A stretch of DNA of 64,000 nucleotides from Coprinellus micaceus (taxonomy: Eukaryota; Basidiomycota; Agaricomycetes; Agaricales; Psathyrellaceae): contig OX596339.1 in the NCBI GenBank assembly GCA_951394405.1, positions 992,001 through 1,056,000 on the forward strand. The letters are read 5' to 3'. The first letter of the stretch is position 1. The number at the start of each line of letters is the position of its first letter. The position numbers and the translations under genes were made by a program. Of this stretch, positions 1-10,063 are shown piece by piece. The notes below the pieces were generated by a model, which saw nothing but the letters and a program-made list of their open reading frames with translations, searched no databases and was not told where the DNA came from.

Positions 1-284
1 GCCTGTAGGGATTTTAGCATATCTCTCTCGATCAATGAGTGTAAGGACGTACCGTTTCGGTATCTGGTATTGGGCCACTGTTGGAGCAGGGACGCAACGG
101 TCTCGAAGATATAGTTCTCTGTCGCGTTTGGCGAGGGCACGATATCGAAGTTCCATCGCTCTTCCGACGACCTCGCAGTGGTAGGTGCCTGGTCTGCGAT
201 TGCATGGAATGGTATCTGAGCACCAAAAACCAAAAGAGGTGGGCCCGCTACGAGCAGCGTCGAGAGTACACCAAGCGCCTTCAT
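1..284 (-). CDS. Secreted protein of unknown function, first exon plus start of exon 2 (cut by left edge)
   Basis: The ATG is at 284-282. The first 20-odd residues (MKALGVLSTLLVAGPPLLVF) form a signal peptide with a hydrophobic core, followed by a mature start around GAQIPF. Exon 1 (284-53) ends in phase 1 at a GTACGT donor (52-47); the acceptor CTACAG lies at 8-3, so only two bases of exon 2 remain. Exon 1 ends with FETVASLLQQWPNTRYRNG. I recall a similar QxWPNTRxRNG stretch near the start of Agaricomycete secreted proteins that have no assigned function; that is memory, not a search. There is one N-glycosylation sequon (NAT). The product is probably extracellular. The splice phase is consistent, which supports a real gene although no long ORF is visible here. 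Confidence 0.72.
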   Translation of the reverse strand, partial: MKALGVLSTLLVAGPPLLVFGAQIPFHAIADQAPTTARSSEERWNFDIVPSPNATENYIFETVASLLQQWPNTRYRNGTSLHSLIERDMLKSLQ

Positions 285-782
285 CTTCTAGGCATTCCTG
301 GAGGAACAGAGATAAGAAACGACTGCTCAAGGGCCGTGCACACTGCACACTGCGCAGCATCCAAAGTTGATGGCAACATTGGGCAGGCAATGCTGCCGAC
401 TGCGATGGCGTGCCGCAACGGTCTCGAGGTGACGCGGTAGGGCTCGCCATGGTCGTCGTCCTGCTGCGCAGAGGCGCAATTTGAGGTCGACGAGGCCACG
501 GACGATGGTGGGAAGTGATGGTGACGACGTTTGCGTGCTCGCGGCCGTCATTGATCGCGGTGATCACGATCGCAACTAGGACATTCTTGACTTCATACCC
601 CCACCATCCCCTGAACTAAGACCGCTACAGACTCAGGCTCATCCAGGTAATTCCTGACTCTTCGTATGGCTCCAAGGTGCTGAGGACGTCTAGCTACGTT
701 GGACCCATGTGCGTTTGCTTTCGGGTACCCATCTGAACCTACCACCCAGCGACCAACGACTCGGAGGTCGCTGTTTGCGCCA
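285..782. other. Divergent intergenic region
   Basis: This 498 bp stretch separates the secreted-protein start (minus) from the F-box pseudogene start (plus). It probably holds both promoters. I see no coding signal, RNA gene or clear motif. Confidence 0.5.
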
Positions 783-2543
783 ATGGACTCGCCGTGGACT
801 CAAATCCCCCTCAATACCCATGGAACATCCAATATTCAATCACATCACGAGAGGCTATTGGATCGTATTGAGGAGCTGAAAGGCGAGATCAAGGCATTGG
901 AACGCTCCTACAACACACTTTCCCCACCTAATCACATCCCGCCCGAGGTCTTGTCTAGGATTTTTATCATGGTCCAATGGCGCTCTCGAGCGAGAGGGAT
1001 TGGAAGGACCAGCAACTTAGCTTGGCTCAAGATTACGCACGTGTGTCGGCACTGGCGAGAAATCGCGTTGGAGTGTCTGGCACTCTGGACGACCTTGTCT
1101 TTCATCAAACCCGATTTCAGGGCCCATCTTATGCTTCAACGCTCCAGGAACGCACCCCTCGTTGTCGAATTTCCTCCCTTATCGTCTCAAGGGATGGAGT
1201 ATCGGGAAGTGATTACACAGGCCGTATCTCGACCCGAACGGGTCTGCTCCATATCGCTGTTCTCGTACGAGGGTTACCCACTGGACCTGAGCTTTGTTCT
1301 CTCTCATTTCTCTGGACCAGCACCAGTGTTAGAGCGCCTTTACCTGTCCGGTGATACCGTGGTACAATTTCCCGACGGGTTTCTTGAAGATGGGGCACCA
1401 TGCCTTAAAACCCTCCACCTCTCCAATTGCTACATACCCGACTGGGACTCCCTCCCTCTAGGCTCTCTCTTGACTTCCCTTCACCTGAAACCCCCTGACG
1501 GAGTCAACTGCACGCGCCTTTCTTGGGACGCCTTCCTGGTCCCGCTCCACCGAATGACCCTATTGCAGAAGCTTTCCCTTCAAGTTACCCAATGGCTTCC
1601 GGAGGACGCCGACACCACATCCTCTCCATGGAGTCCGGCTCTGCCATTACCACTGAAAGTCATTCAGTCGGCCATTCTCACCGATTCCGCTCCGTCCATC
1701 AAGAGGTTTTTCGGAGTCATACGGATACCGGAAGCCAAGGATCTGAAGATCGAACACCCCGGCATCCAGGACACAAGGTTTCTTTGAGGTTTTATAACCC
1801 AGTTGATCACTTCTTGGGATAACTCTAGTCGGAAGTCGTTACGGCAGCTTCGGATTCTGGGTCGAGATCTGAATGGGCCAAGGCTTTACTTTACATTCGG
1901 TACTAAACGCGGACGCAGATTACATCTGTCTTTTGCTCGCTCGGCGGTCATTGCGGATGAGGTTCTGAATACCTCGTACGGCCAGATCGACTTCTCCCAC
2001 CTCACCTCCCTGGATCTCGCTGGAAGTACATTGTTGACAACAGAAACGTTCGCCGGAGTTTTCGGTCGCCTGAAGAAGCTTTGGTGTATCTCTTTCTCGC
2101 ATGACGGCCTCTCATAATCATTTTTGGACGCTCTCGCGTACGAAGAGGCAGAAGAAATAGCCCAGGCAGAAGCCGGCGATCCTGGACCCCCTCAACAGCC
2201 TCCCAGCTGTACTTTCCCCGCCTGGTCAAGGCTCGACACCGAAAACGAACGCACCATTTTCCAGGATAGCGCTTCGAGATCCTTGCTAATCTCAGCTTTG
2301 AGCTCGCGGCCCGATTCTTGCCCTACGCTAGAACTCAATCTATTCGAAGGTGTCCGCATCGACAAAGCTCTGTCTCGCCGCATAGCGACAGCACTACCTC
2401 GAGTTGAAGTTCTCTATCATCCCCACAGTGGTGACTGGATCCCCTTCTCCGGCTCGGACGCTGATAGCTCTGATGAATACGAAGATGGGGAATCGGACGC
2501 GGATAGCGCAGATGAAGATGGATCTGGAGGTGGTGAGGGGTAG
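783..2543 (+). pseudogene. F-box/leucine-rich protein, two in-frame stops
   Basis: One reading frame runs from the ATG at 783 to TAG 2541-2543 (587 codons) and is interrupted by TGA at 1785-1787 and TAA at 2115-2117. It has the family plan: coiled coil (RIEELKGEIKALERSY), F-box (IPPEVLSRIF, then VCRHWREIALECLALW), leucine-rich region, acidic tail. Alignment with the intact paralogue at 6302-8200 runs through both stops without gaps: QDTRFL*GFITQL against QDLPFIHRVLPKL, and ISFSHDGLS*SFL against IAFESNSFSNAFA. Both stops therefore look like point changes, the first possibly CGA to TGA. A 51 nt in-frame intron (GTTTCT...CTCTAG) could remove the first stop, but its donor is weak and the paralogue is coding there. 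A pseudogene is the simplest reading; read-through or an allele-specific null is possible. Confidence 0.8.
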
Positions 2544-3050
2544 GGGCTGTGATCTCTTCATGTCATTGGGGTCCCTTTCGCGACTGGCACTACCATAGCA
2601 TCCACACACACAATATGACGAGGATAACGCGGAAAATATTATCGTAGATAAAGTACAGTGCCTTCAGCAGTTCGGTAATGCCTGGTCCAATTGAAGGGCA
2701 TAGTCGGCTATCTCAACTTAAGGATAGGAGAGCCATGTGCGTGCATACCAAGGGGACGCGACCTACTTCGTGTACTGTACGACTACGGCGCGTGGTGCTG
2801 TTGGATTGAACTGGTCACGAGACAAGCCGCTGCGGCCGTCAATTAGCACGTGCAAACGCGGCCCAAACTGTCCCATTGCTTCCGACGCGTCGTTGCTTCC
2901 TGACCACCATCATCTCGACAATCGCGTTCCGAATTGGGAAAGTAGGCCAAACACAGATAAAAGGCGTGATAAAAGGCGTGACTGAGGTTGGTTTCTTCTT
3001 TCTTTCTAACCACCATCTTTCATCCTGACCCCATCCCGCCCTCGCCCAAC
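2544..3050. other. Intergenic region upstream of the FunK1 kinase
   Basis: This 507 bp stretch lies between the F-box pseudogene and the kinase start. Apart from the duplicated TATA-like motif at 2956-2980 and a pyrimidine-rich leader just before the ATG (2990-3050), nothing is recognisable. Confidence 0.5.
2956..2980 (+). promoter_or_regulatory. Tandem TATA-like element before the FunK1 gene
   Basis: The 12-mer GATAAAAGGCGT occurs twice head to tail (period 12), placing two ATAAAA boxes about 75-95 bp before the ATG at 3051. That spacing suits a core promoter with a short pyrimidine-rich leader. The duplication is seen; its function is inferred. Confidence 0.45.
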
Positions 3051-5765
3051 ATGTCCTCCAACAGCAACCTCCCTGCCAACGGTCGAAGAGTCGGCTTGCG
3101 CTCCTCCGCTCGCGCTCAGAAGGAGTTCATCGACACCATTAAAGCAGAGCTCGCCGTCGATCCTGCAATTCTGCCCGCCCGACTTAGAAACAGGTCCGCT
3201 ACCGCCATCGAGAAACCTGTCACTACAGCCCCGGAGCCCGTCCCCAGGCGTCGAACCGGATCTGCACCGACTGTCATCTCCACTGAACGCGTCACAAGGT
3301 CGACAACCGCGGTCCAGAGGGCTGCAGCAGCTAAAGGTGGAACGAAGAAGCCTGCTACCAAGGTCAAATCCCCCGCTGCTCGAGCACGAGCACAAACTTT
3401 GAGCAGGAGGAAGCCGGAATACCGCACCCCTACCCCTCCCTGTGAAGCTCGCAATAGCGAACCAGCGAACCCCCACACCCCCATCCGCGAGAACCTGGAC
3501 GCGAAGACTTCGAGCGTCAGTAGCCACCTGGGCTCGACACCGATGGGTCCCAGCGCTCAAAACGCTCGGGACGATGCTGAATTCGAAGATCTCGAGCGCA
3601 TCGTCATGACGGAGCTGGGCAACAAGATCGTGGCTACAGACGAGGCGTATGCGAAGGATATGTACACTCATCTCGCCACAGACAAGCAGATCAAGGCCGC
3701 CTTCAAAAAACTTGGCTACGCTCCGAGGAAGAAGTATCAAGATGGCTGTGGAAGATGGGACGCGCTTCCAAATGTTGCGGAAAATGAGGAAGAGCTCTAT
3801 GAGAAGTTCGTCAAGATTGCTAATGCCGTCGTTGAGCATCTCGGGAAGCCCGAGGGTACGAGTACTCGTATCCCCCAAGATACTCATTCCAAGCACTTCT
3901 TTCACCGTGACAATGCGAAGCACAAGTCGAGGCCGGACATCTCGATCGTCGCCACCGGACCATCTTTCGAATCTCCTGGTGCGATGGCCAAGGTCGGCTA
4001 CGCAAACATGGCATCTTTTTTCGAGATCAAGAAGGATTCGGCGAAAGCGACTGACGAGAAACTCATCCAGCAGACCGGGGTTTATGCCAGGTGAGTAGTT
4101 CCCCGCGTTCTGCTGAATCTCGGGCCACCTAACGTATCTTATAGGCAGATGTTCCTTTACCAGCCCAACCGCAAATTCGTCCGCACCGTCGTCTTGACTG
4201 AGCATCGCGTTCGCCTCATCCATTTCGACCGTAGCGGCAGCAAGTATACCCCGTGGATCAACATCCACCAAGACCCTTACACTTTCGTTCGCCTCATTCT
4301 CGGCCTCACCTCATTCGGCGAAGAGCTCCTTGGCTTGGATACCAACATCCAGTGGACTGTCGATGGGGAGGGCAAGAAGGCAGCAGGCACCATCCAGATG
4401 GTTGACTCCAACAACGAGGCACTCACCTTCGACCTACTCGACGTTCACCCAGTATTCCACCGAGCGGCCATATGCGGACGAGGAACAACCTGCTGGAGCG
4501 CTCGCAGCCCTAAGGTGGGCGCTGACGGAAAGCGAGCGAGGGTTCTCATCAAGGACGCCTGGCGCTCCGACGACCGCTCCGCTGAGTACATCTTCCTAGA
4601 GGAGGTCAAAGGCGTCAATGGGGTCATCCGAATGCTCCACTACCAGGACCGCCTGGCTGAAACGAAGGACTTCCGAGGACAAGGTGCATCGGGTGATGCC
4701 AATTTCTTCAATCGCATCTGGCTCCGACTGGTCGTAGAGCAGCATGGGCCGTCCCTGAAACACTTCACCTCTCAGAAGCAGGCTATCGCAGCACTCCGCG
4801 ATGCTATCCTTAGTGAGTCCATACCATGTCCTCCCTGGATGCCGCTCATTAGCTAACTCGATTCTCCAGTTCATCGTAACATGATCAAGTTCAAGCAAAT
4901 TCTTCACCGGGATATATCCGTCCAAAACATTCTCATTGGCCTTGTGGACGAAGACGCACTCCCTGGGCTCCGAGGTATTCTCATTGACCTTGACATGGCC
5001 GTCCACACTGGCCCTCGTAGCGTTTCCAGCATTTCCTCTGCTCATCGAACGGTGCGTCCTCCATTCCCGCACCTCTTGACAGGCGGGCTGACATCTGCAT
5101 AGGGCACTCGACTGTACCAATCCTGCTCTGTGCTCAGCAGCTACCCGAGTCGTTCGTTCAAAGCCAATTTGGTACTCGCTCACGATTATCTCGACGATCT
5201 GGAGTCTTTCTTCTTCGTCACCACCCACCTCATGTATGGATGGACTGGCGTTGAGAAAGAGGCTGAATCGGCCCCCGAGTTTTTGGAGTTGTGGGACGAC
5301 GAGAACCCCACCGTATCGCTCAACTCCAAGAAGGTCTTTATCCTGGAGCCGTTGGATCTCAATAGTGTTTCACCTTTCTGGGGGCGTCCATGCCAAGAAC
5401 TGCTTAAGTCGTTCCACGCCTTCATCGGTCGAATTCATTCGCAGAAAAACAGCATACGAACTCTCGGAGACCGAGAGGAGCGCCTCAAGGAACTTGACAA
5501 GTTGTTCGCAGGTTTCGAGGACCATTACAATGCCCTTAAATCATCATTCGACAAGGCACTGGACGAACTCGACCAGCAGAAGCCCGCCGCCCCACCCTCA
5601 AACCCCGCTCTAGATGGTCCTCCCCGCATTGGGAAACGTGGATCTGACTCAGTCGAAGAATCGGGCGAGCCCGAAACTCCCTCCAAGCGCACACGCACCA
5701 CCATCGTCCCGAAGAGTCGCCTCGCCGAACCTATGGACGCCCAGAACGAGACCGTCCGTGGATAG
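3051..5765 (+). CDS. FunK1-type fungal protein kinase (850 aa, four exons)
   Basis: Exons are 3051-4090, 4145-4812, 4870-5051 and 5103-5765; each donor is GTGAGT or GTGCGT and all phases agree. Residues 1-190 are basic, S/T/P-rich and probably disordered. The kinase core carries FunK1 hallmarks: YARQMFLYQPNRKFV (~345-360) with HFDRSG shortly after, the catalytic loop HRDIS...N (582-589, HRD Asp584), IDLDMA in place of DFG (608-613), GTRLYQS (from 631) and HDYLDDLESFFF (from ~657). The key Lys/Asp framework appears intact. The C-terminal tail has a KR-rich, NLS-like patch. FunK1 kinases are expanded in Agaricomycetes and their substrates are mostly unknown. The ATG at 3051 follows a pyrimidine-rich leader; no upstream in-frame ATG exists. 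It sits between two F-box family members. Confidence 0.9.
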
Positions 5766-6301
5766 GATATTTCGCCTACACATCATACCTCACGATTCGC
5801 GAATCCGATTTCCACATCTCCCCAGCCTTTCCAACTTTCTGAAGTGTGTAGATGTAACTGCTCCACGATTACTTGCGTTCTCCGACTCCTCTTCCGGCTC
5901 TTACCAATGCCCCCTTGTAGAACACTCCGCGCTGCTACATAGACACACTTAGATTCACCTCCCCAGCGTAGATACCTCTTTCTATTTAACTTTTGATAAC
6001 CCTTACCCCGGCCGGTGCGACTCTGAACTTCCAACTTCAAGTTTGAGCGGCGGTGGCCGCATCGTTCAAGACCAACGCTTGACACAGCCCCAGCACTGAG
6101 CATGGCTGCGACGCGACTGGTGCGTCTTCCTTACCACCATCACGTCCAGCGTATTTCCCAAGGTAAAGTCATCCTTTCTACCCCTTCGCAACAAAATCGT
6201 CTGGTTGGTGGTACACGCTAATTTGAACCCGCATCGCCTAGAAACTGACCAGCTTATCCACGCGTCTCGCAGTGTCGACGGCGTACATCCCCTTCGGCAA
6301 C
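5766..6301. other. Intergenic region between FunK1 and the F-box gene
   Basis: The stretch contains a possible upstream exon. An ATG at 6102 begins MAATRL, and a GTGCGT donor at 6120 could splice to the CCTAG acceptor ending at 6241, entering the F-box frame upstream of 6302. It may equally be a 5' UTR intron with an upstream ATG. Nothing else is recognised. Confidence 0.35.
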
Positions 6302-8200
6302 ATGTTTTCCTCTCCAACCCAAGCCCTACTCGGCACACGCGACACCCTTCAAATCGAAAGTCATCGCGAACAGCTCAATCGGCGTATCCTGGAGCTCAAA
6401 AGCGAGATTCAAGCGCTACAAGACTGCTACAACTCTCTGGCCATACCGAATCGCATCCCGCCCGAAATCCTGTCCAAGATTTTCCTCGCCGTTGCTTTGC
6501 TTTCGAAAAACAACGATGACGACGAAGAAGACCTGGAATGGATTCGAGTCACTCATGTGTGTCGTTACTGGAGACAAACCGCCCTGGATTGCCTGGAATT
6601 GTGGACCAATCTCTCGTTCGTGAACCCCGAATTCACGGAAGTCATGATCGCGCGGTCAAGGAACGCCCCTCTTTCCATCGAATGTGGCTGGAAAGAGGAG
6701 TCCAACATTCATGACGTTCTTTGCAGAGTGTTGTCGAGGACAGAACGTTTGCGCTCTGTGACCCTTGCAAGCTCCTTTCTTGACAGCGAACCTCTGGATT
6801 TGCCCTCGCTCTTGTCTATTATGTCGGGGCCCGCTCCAGCGCTGGAGGATATCCGGCTATTCGTGATGAGAGACGTCGATGAACCGGTCATACTCCCGAC
6901 GCAATTTCTGGAAGGAACGGCCCCCAACCTCAAGGTCCTGGATCTACATGCTATCAGCGCCAGCAATTGGAGCGACCTACCAATACGTGCTACCCTGACT
7001 CGCCTCCGCTTAGAGCGCGACACAGACTTTCACTTTAATCCCACTCCTAATCCCGCCTCGCCTTCCTGGACTCAACTTCTGGCTGCCATTCAAGACATGA
7101 CCAATCTAGACGAACTCGTCCTGGCTGGGTTCCTTCCGACAGGAACCCTGCCTCCCAAATACTCCCCGATGATGGCAATTCTGCCAGTCGCCCTCCACAA
7201 GCTCCGTTGTTTGAAGCTCCTGGGCCCTGGTGTGGCAGTGGAGGCATTTCTTGCAGTCGTCCGGTTCCCAAACGCCGCAGATGTCGATATTGGATTTGGG
7301 GATGTTCAAGACTTACCTTTCATCCATCGCGTCCTACCGAAACTGGAAGACTCTTGGGACGGGCGCTGCAAAACCCCTGCGCGGAATATGCGGATGTTCG
7401 ACACCAAAGTCATGGACGGTCCTCGGGTGGTCGTTGGCTTCAATTCGAAGAAGTCCATGACCAGCACGCCGAAGCTGCATCTGAATTTCACAAGATCAGA
7501 ACGTCCTACCCTCAGCGACATAATGGTCGCGCTACACGAGCGCATGGACTTCTCTCAACTTTCGAATCTTCAGGTCATATCCGAGGCCGAACTCACAAAG
7601 GAAGCTTGGACACGAGTCTTCGGAACGTTGCGCGAGCTCAAGACCATCGCATTCGAATCAAACAGCTTTTCGAACGCCTTTGCGGAGGCCTTGGGTACCC
7701 TAGGGGTACCACCCTCCCTCGACCCAGTGTTCCCCGCACTCTCTTCGCTGGACTTCATGTTCCAGGATTTCGATTCACTCTCAACTTCGCAGCTTATCTC
7801 GGCCCTCAAGTCAAGGCCAGCCTTGTCCCGGAAGCTCCGAGTCAATTTCTTCGCCGAGTGTAGCTTTAGGAAGGACTCGTTCCAGAGAATCGTTGATTCT
7901 TTGCCCAATGTCAGGGTGAAGCGACATAGGTTGGACAACGAAGATTCAGACTTTGTAAGCACTGATGGATCGCTGTCGGACAGCGACATCATCTTTAGTG
8001 AAGAGGAAGGATCAGTGGACGGGGATAGAACTGATAGCTCAAATGAAGGATCCACGGGCTCGAGCAGCGGAGACGATGAAGAGGACGAAGATGGCCAGGG
8101 CGGGGAAGGGTCCAGCGAGTCCTCTGGGGATTTGGGTGAAAACGAGGGTGCCGGGATGGAGACCACCGGTGGTTCCAATGAAGAGGAGGAAGAAGACTAA
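6302..8200 (+). CDS. F-box/leucine-rich protein with acidic tail (632 aa, intact)
   Basis: This single open frame starts MFSSPTQALLG, the same opening as several other family members, so ATG 6302 is preferred. It has a coiled coil (LNRRILELKSEIQALQ, ~residues 21-37), an F-box (IPPEILSKIF, then VTHVCRYWRQTALDCLELW), roughly 380 residues of leucine-rich beta/alpha sequence, and an Asp/Glu/Ser-rich tail of about 90 residues. F-box proteins bind Skp1 and present substrates to SCF ubiquitin ligases; the divergent C-terminal region would hold the substrate site. It is the closest relative in the window of the broken gene at 783-2543, so the pair looks like a local duplication with FunK1 between. 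An N-terminal extension from an exon at 6102 is possible. Confidence 0.85.
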   Translation: MFSSPTQALLGTRDTLQIESHREQLNRRILELKSEIQALQDCYNSLAIPNRIPPEILSKIFLAVALLSKNNDDDEEDLEWIRVTHVCRYWRQTALDCLELWTNLSFVNPEFTEVMIARSRNAPLSIECGWKEESNIHDVLCRVLSRTERLRSVTLASSFLDSEPLDLPSLLSIMSGPAPALEDIRLFVMRDVDEPVILPTQFLEGTAPNLKVLDLHAISASNWSDLPIRATLTRLRLERDTDFHFNPTPNPASPSWTQLLAAIQDMTNLDELVLAGFLPTGTLPPKYSPMMAILPVALHKLRCLKLLGPGVAVEAFLAVVRFPNAADVDIGFGDVQDLPFIHRVLPKLEDSWDGRCKTPARNMRMFDTKVMDGPRVVVGFNSKKSMTSTPKLHLNFTRSERPTLSDIMVALHERMDFSQLSNLQVISEAELTKEAWTRVFGTLRELKTIAFESNSFSNAFAEALGTLGVPPSLDPVFPALSSLDFMFQDFDSLSTSQLISALKSRPALSRKLRVNFFAECSFRKDSFQRIVDSLPNVRVKRHRLDNEDSDFVSTDGSLSDSDIIFSEEEGSVDGDRTDSSNEGSTGSSSGDDEEDEDGQGGEGSSESSGDLGENEGAGMETTGGSNEEEEED

Positions 8201-8341
8201 ACCGCTCCTCCAGGCAGGTTCACAAGTGCGTACGTCGGGAATAACTCATCCCCTTTTCTAAACCTGCAATTGTGGTAGCGTGTTTGTGTCCTCGGTCCTT
8301 GATCGCATCCCTGTGAATGGTCCAGTGTATGTGAGTACGAT

Positions 8342-8372
8342 GATCTAATCTATCTAATCTAATCTAATCTAA
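8342..8372. repeat. CTAAT microsatellite
   Basis: About five imperfect copies of CTAAT/TCTAAT occur just 3' of the F-box gene. This is a simple sequence repeat with no evident function. Confidence 0.7.
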
Positions 8373-8426
8373 ATTATTAAGAGAGGGCAGGTTTTGCTGA
8401 CATAAGATATTTATGTAAGCAAGCTG

Positions 8427-8468
8427 GCGCGGAGCGCGCTCAGGGGCAAACTCGCGGGCGGAGCCCGC
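8427..8468. repeat. Twin GC-rich hairpins with GGA loops
   Basis: Two adjacent perfect inverted repeats share the same three-base loop: GCGC-GGA-GCGC (8427-8437) and GCGGGC-GGA-GCCCGC (8454-8468), about 16 bases apart. The layout recalls double-hairpin GC elements of some fungal mitochondrial genomes; that link is a guess. Confidence 0.55.
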
Positions 8469-10063
8469 CTGGGGGTACAGGCAACGGCACAGCGGGAAAG
8501 CACTTACACGAAAAGGGAGTGGGGGTTGCGGGTAGGGGGGAGTGAGGCCAATTCATCACATTTTCGCGAGAAATTCTCAGTCCGAGTCGACGCTCGCATA
8601 AGTGTCACGGGCAAAGCATGAATCGGAGACGCAAAACCTTTGAAGGGAGAACTCCCTCTCTAACCCAATAAGATCCTACAAGAACACAGCCTACACATAC
8701 AGATGAGTTGAATGAATGGGAGAACGGGGTAACATAAACGGGGTCGTGAACATCACGCGTAGTAAGGCACTGCGCCCAACACTAACAAACAAAGTCGGAG
8801 GTCGCGATCGGAAAATAGGCGCTCAGGATAAACGACTCGGGGAGGGGCAACATTGAAAAGGATCTGGGGAATAATCTAGGTCAAAGTTCCCTATTTACTC
8901 AATGAAGGGCTGGCCATTAGGAGCCGCAGCAAAACTTGGGCAAAATATCCCTTCGCCAAGCAAACCCGAAGATCTCGCCACAGAAACTTCGTGAATTTTG
9001 TATTTGCTGTCAGTGGGTGCATTGGCCATTTGCGCTAAAATGTGCTGAGTTACTCCAGACCAAGGCCCGAACACGTTATATCAGGTAGACACGCTACACA
9101 TACCACTGCTTGATACACTGCAGGTCCGATCACCACCAACCAAGGGAGGCGCGGCAAATCGCACGGAAAGATGGCCTGAGCGAAGGAGGCCCGATATGCA
9201 CAGGAGGTTGGGAGCCACAAAGATGGCACTCATGCTTAGGTTATGCTCAAAGCTCAAGGATACAGCCGAGCATCACCCACGGGTTGAGCAGAGTGTTATT
9301 AGGTGTCTGCAGTGCCTCAGGCTGATCAAAGGTTAGCGTCACGACGAAACCAGGGTTTCGTGCAAAATATTCCAAGGCTCCACAGGTTGTGCTGGCCTGG
9401 AGCCACAGCCAAGCCGCTGCACTATCATCTCAATGTCCCATACCCATCACTTGCGAAAAAATGAAATGGGAGTGATATCGAGCATTTATCATCAAGTTGG
9501 GACAGCCAATCAATCCACCATTTCAGAGCGAGGCTCATATGTACAGCAGGATCCATTAGTGCGTGCGTATGTATGTACGCAGGGTTTTTTTTTGAGCTTT
9601 CCCGCCAATCATGTGCATATTTGGACGCTCAATGCTACGGGTCGTAATTTACACAGGGGCCAGGCATATCTCACACTCCCCGAAGTTTTGATCTGAGGCA
9701 CATGCAGTGAGGGTGCCAGACTCCGGTGAAGGACTCACTGGAGACACTCGAGGAGGGACACCGCACTGGCTATTGACTTTACTTAAGGAGATGTTGCAAT
9801 CGCAACAAGTATGAGTACCGCCGTGACGTAGACACGGGTTATAAGACTTGTTAATACTGAGCGCCTAGTTGTGTGGGCGCCCTTCATTGTCAAATGCCGG
9901 TCATGACGGATCTATCACTGTGAGAATAACGGGCGCTAATCCCTTCACTTTGCCCCATCAACGTCACAACAGCAAGAATAGCATGGGCGCTCCTCGTCTC
10001 TTCTTCTCCTCTCACCACATCCTCTCAACGAGGCACTCAATATTAAGAAAGAGTTCGATTTAG

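Larger units (their letters stand above)
8201..10063. other. Long intergenic region (1.86 kb)
   Basis: No convincing gene was found on either strand. It holds a short CTAAT tandem run (about 8342-8372), two GC-rich hairpins (8427-8468) and long stretches of unstructured sequence. The first 200 bp probably include the 3' UTR of the F-box gene; the last ~200 bp the AAA ATPase promoter. Confidence 0.5.

Noticed and set aside
3006..4271. 421-codon open frame antisense to the FunK1 gene
   Set aside because: It lies opposite exon 1 and exon 2, has no recognisable domain, and the sense strand carries clear kinase motifs with good splice sites.
7570..8178. 202-codon Ser/Pro-rich minus-strand frame
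   Set aside because: It is the antisense shadow of the acidic tail of the F-box gene at 6302-8200.
8201..10063. tRNA or other RNA genes in the long gene-free regions
   Set aside because: No cloverleaf with a GTTCRANNC arm could be found by eye; a tRNAscan or Infernal run would decide.
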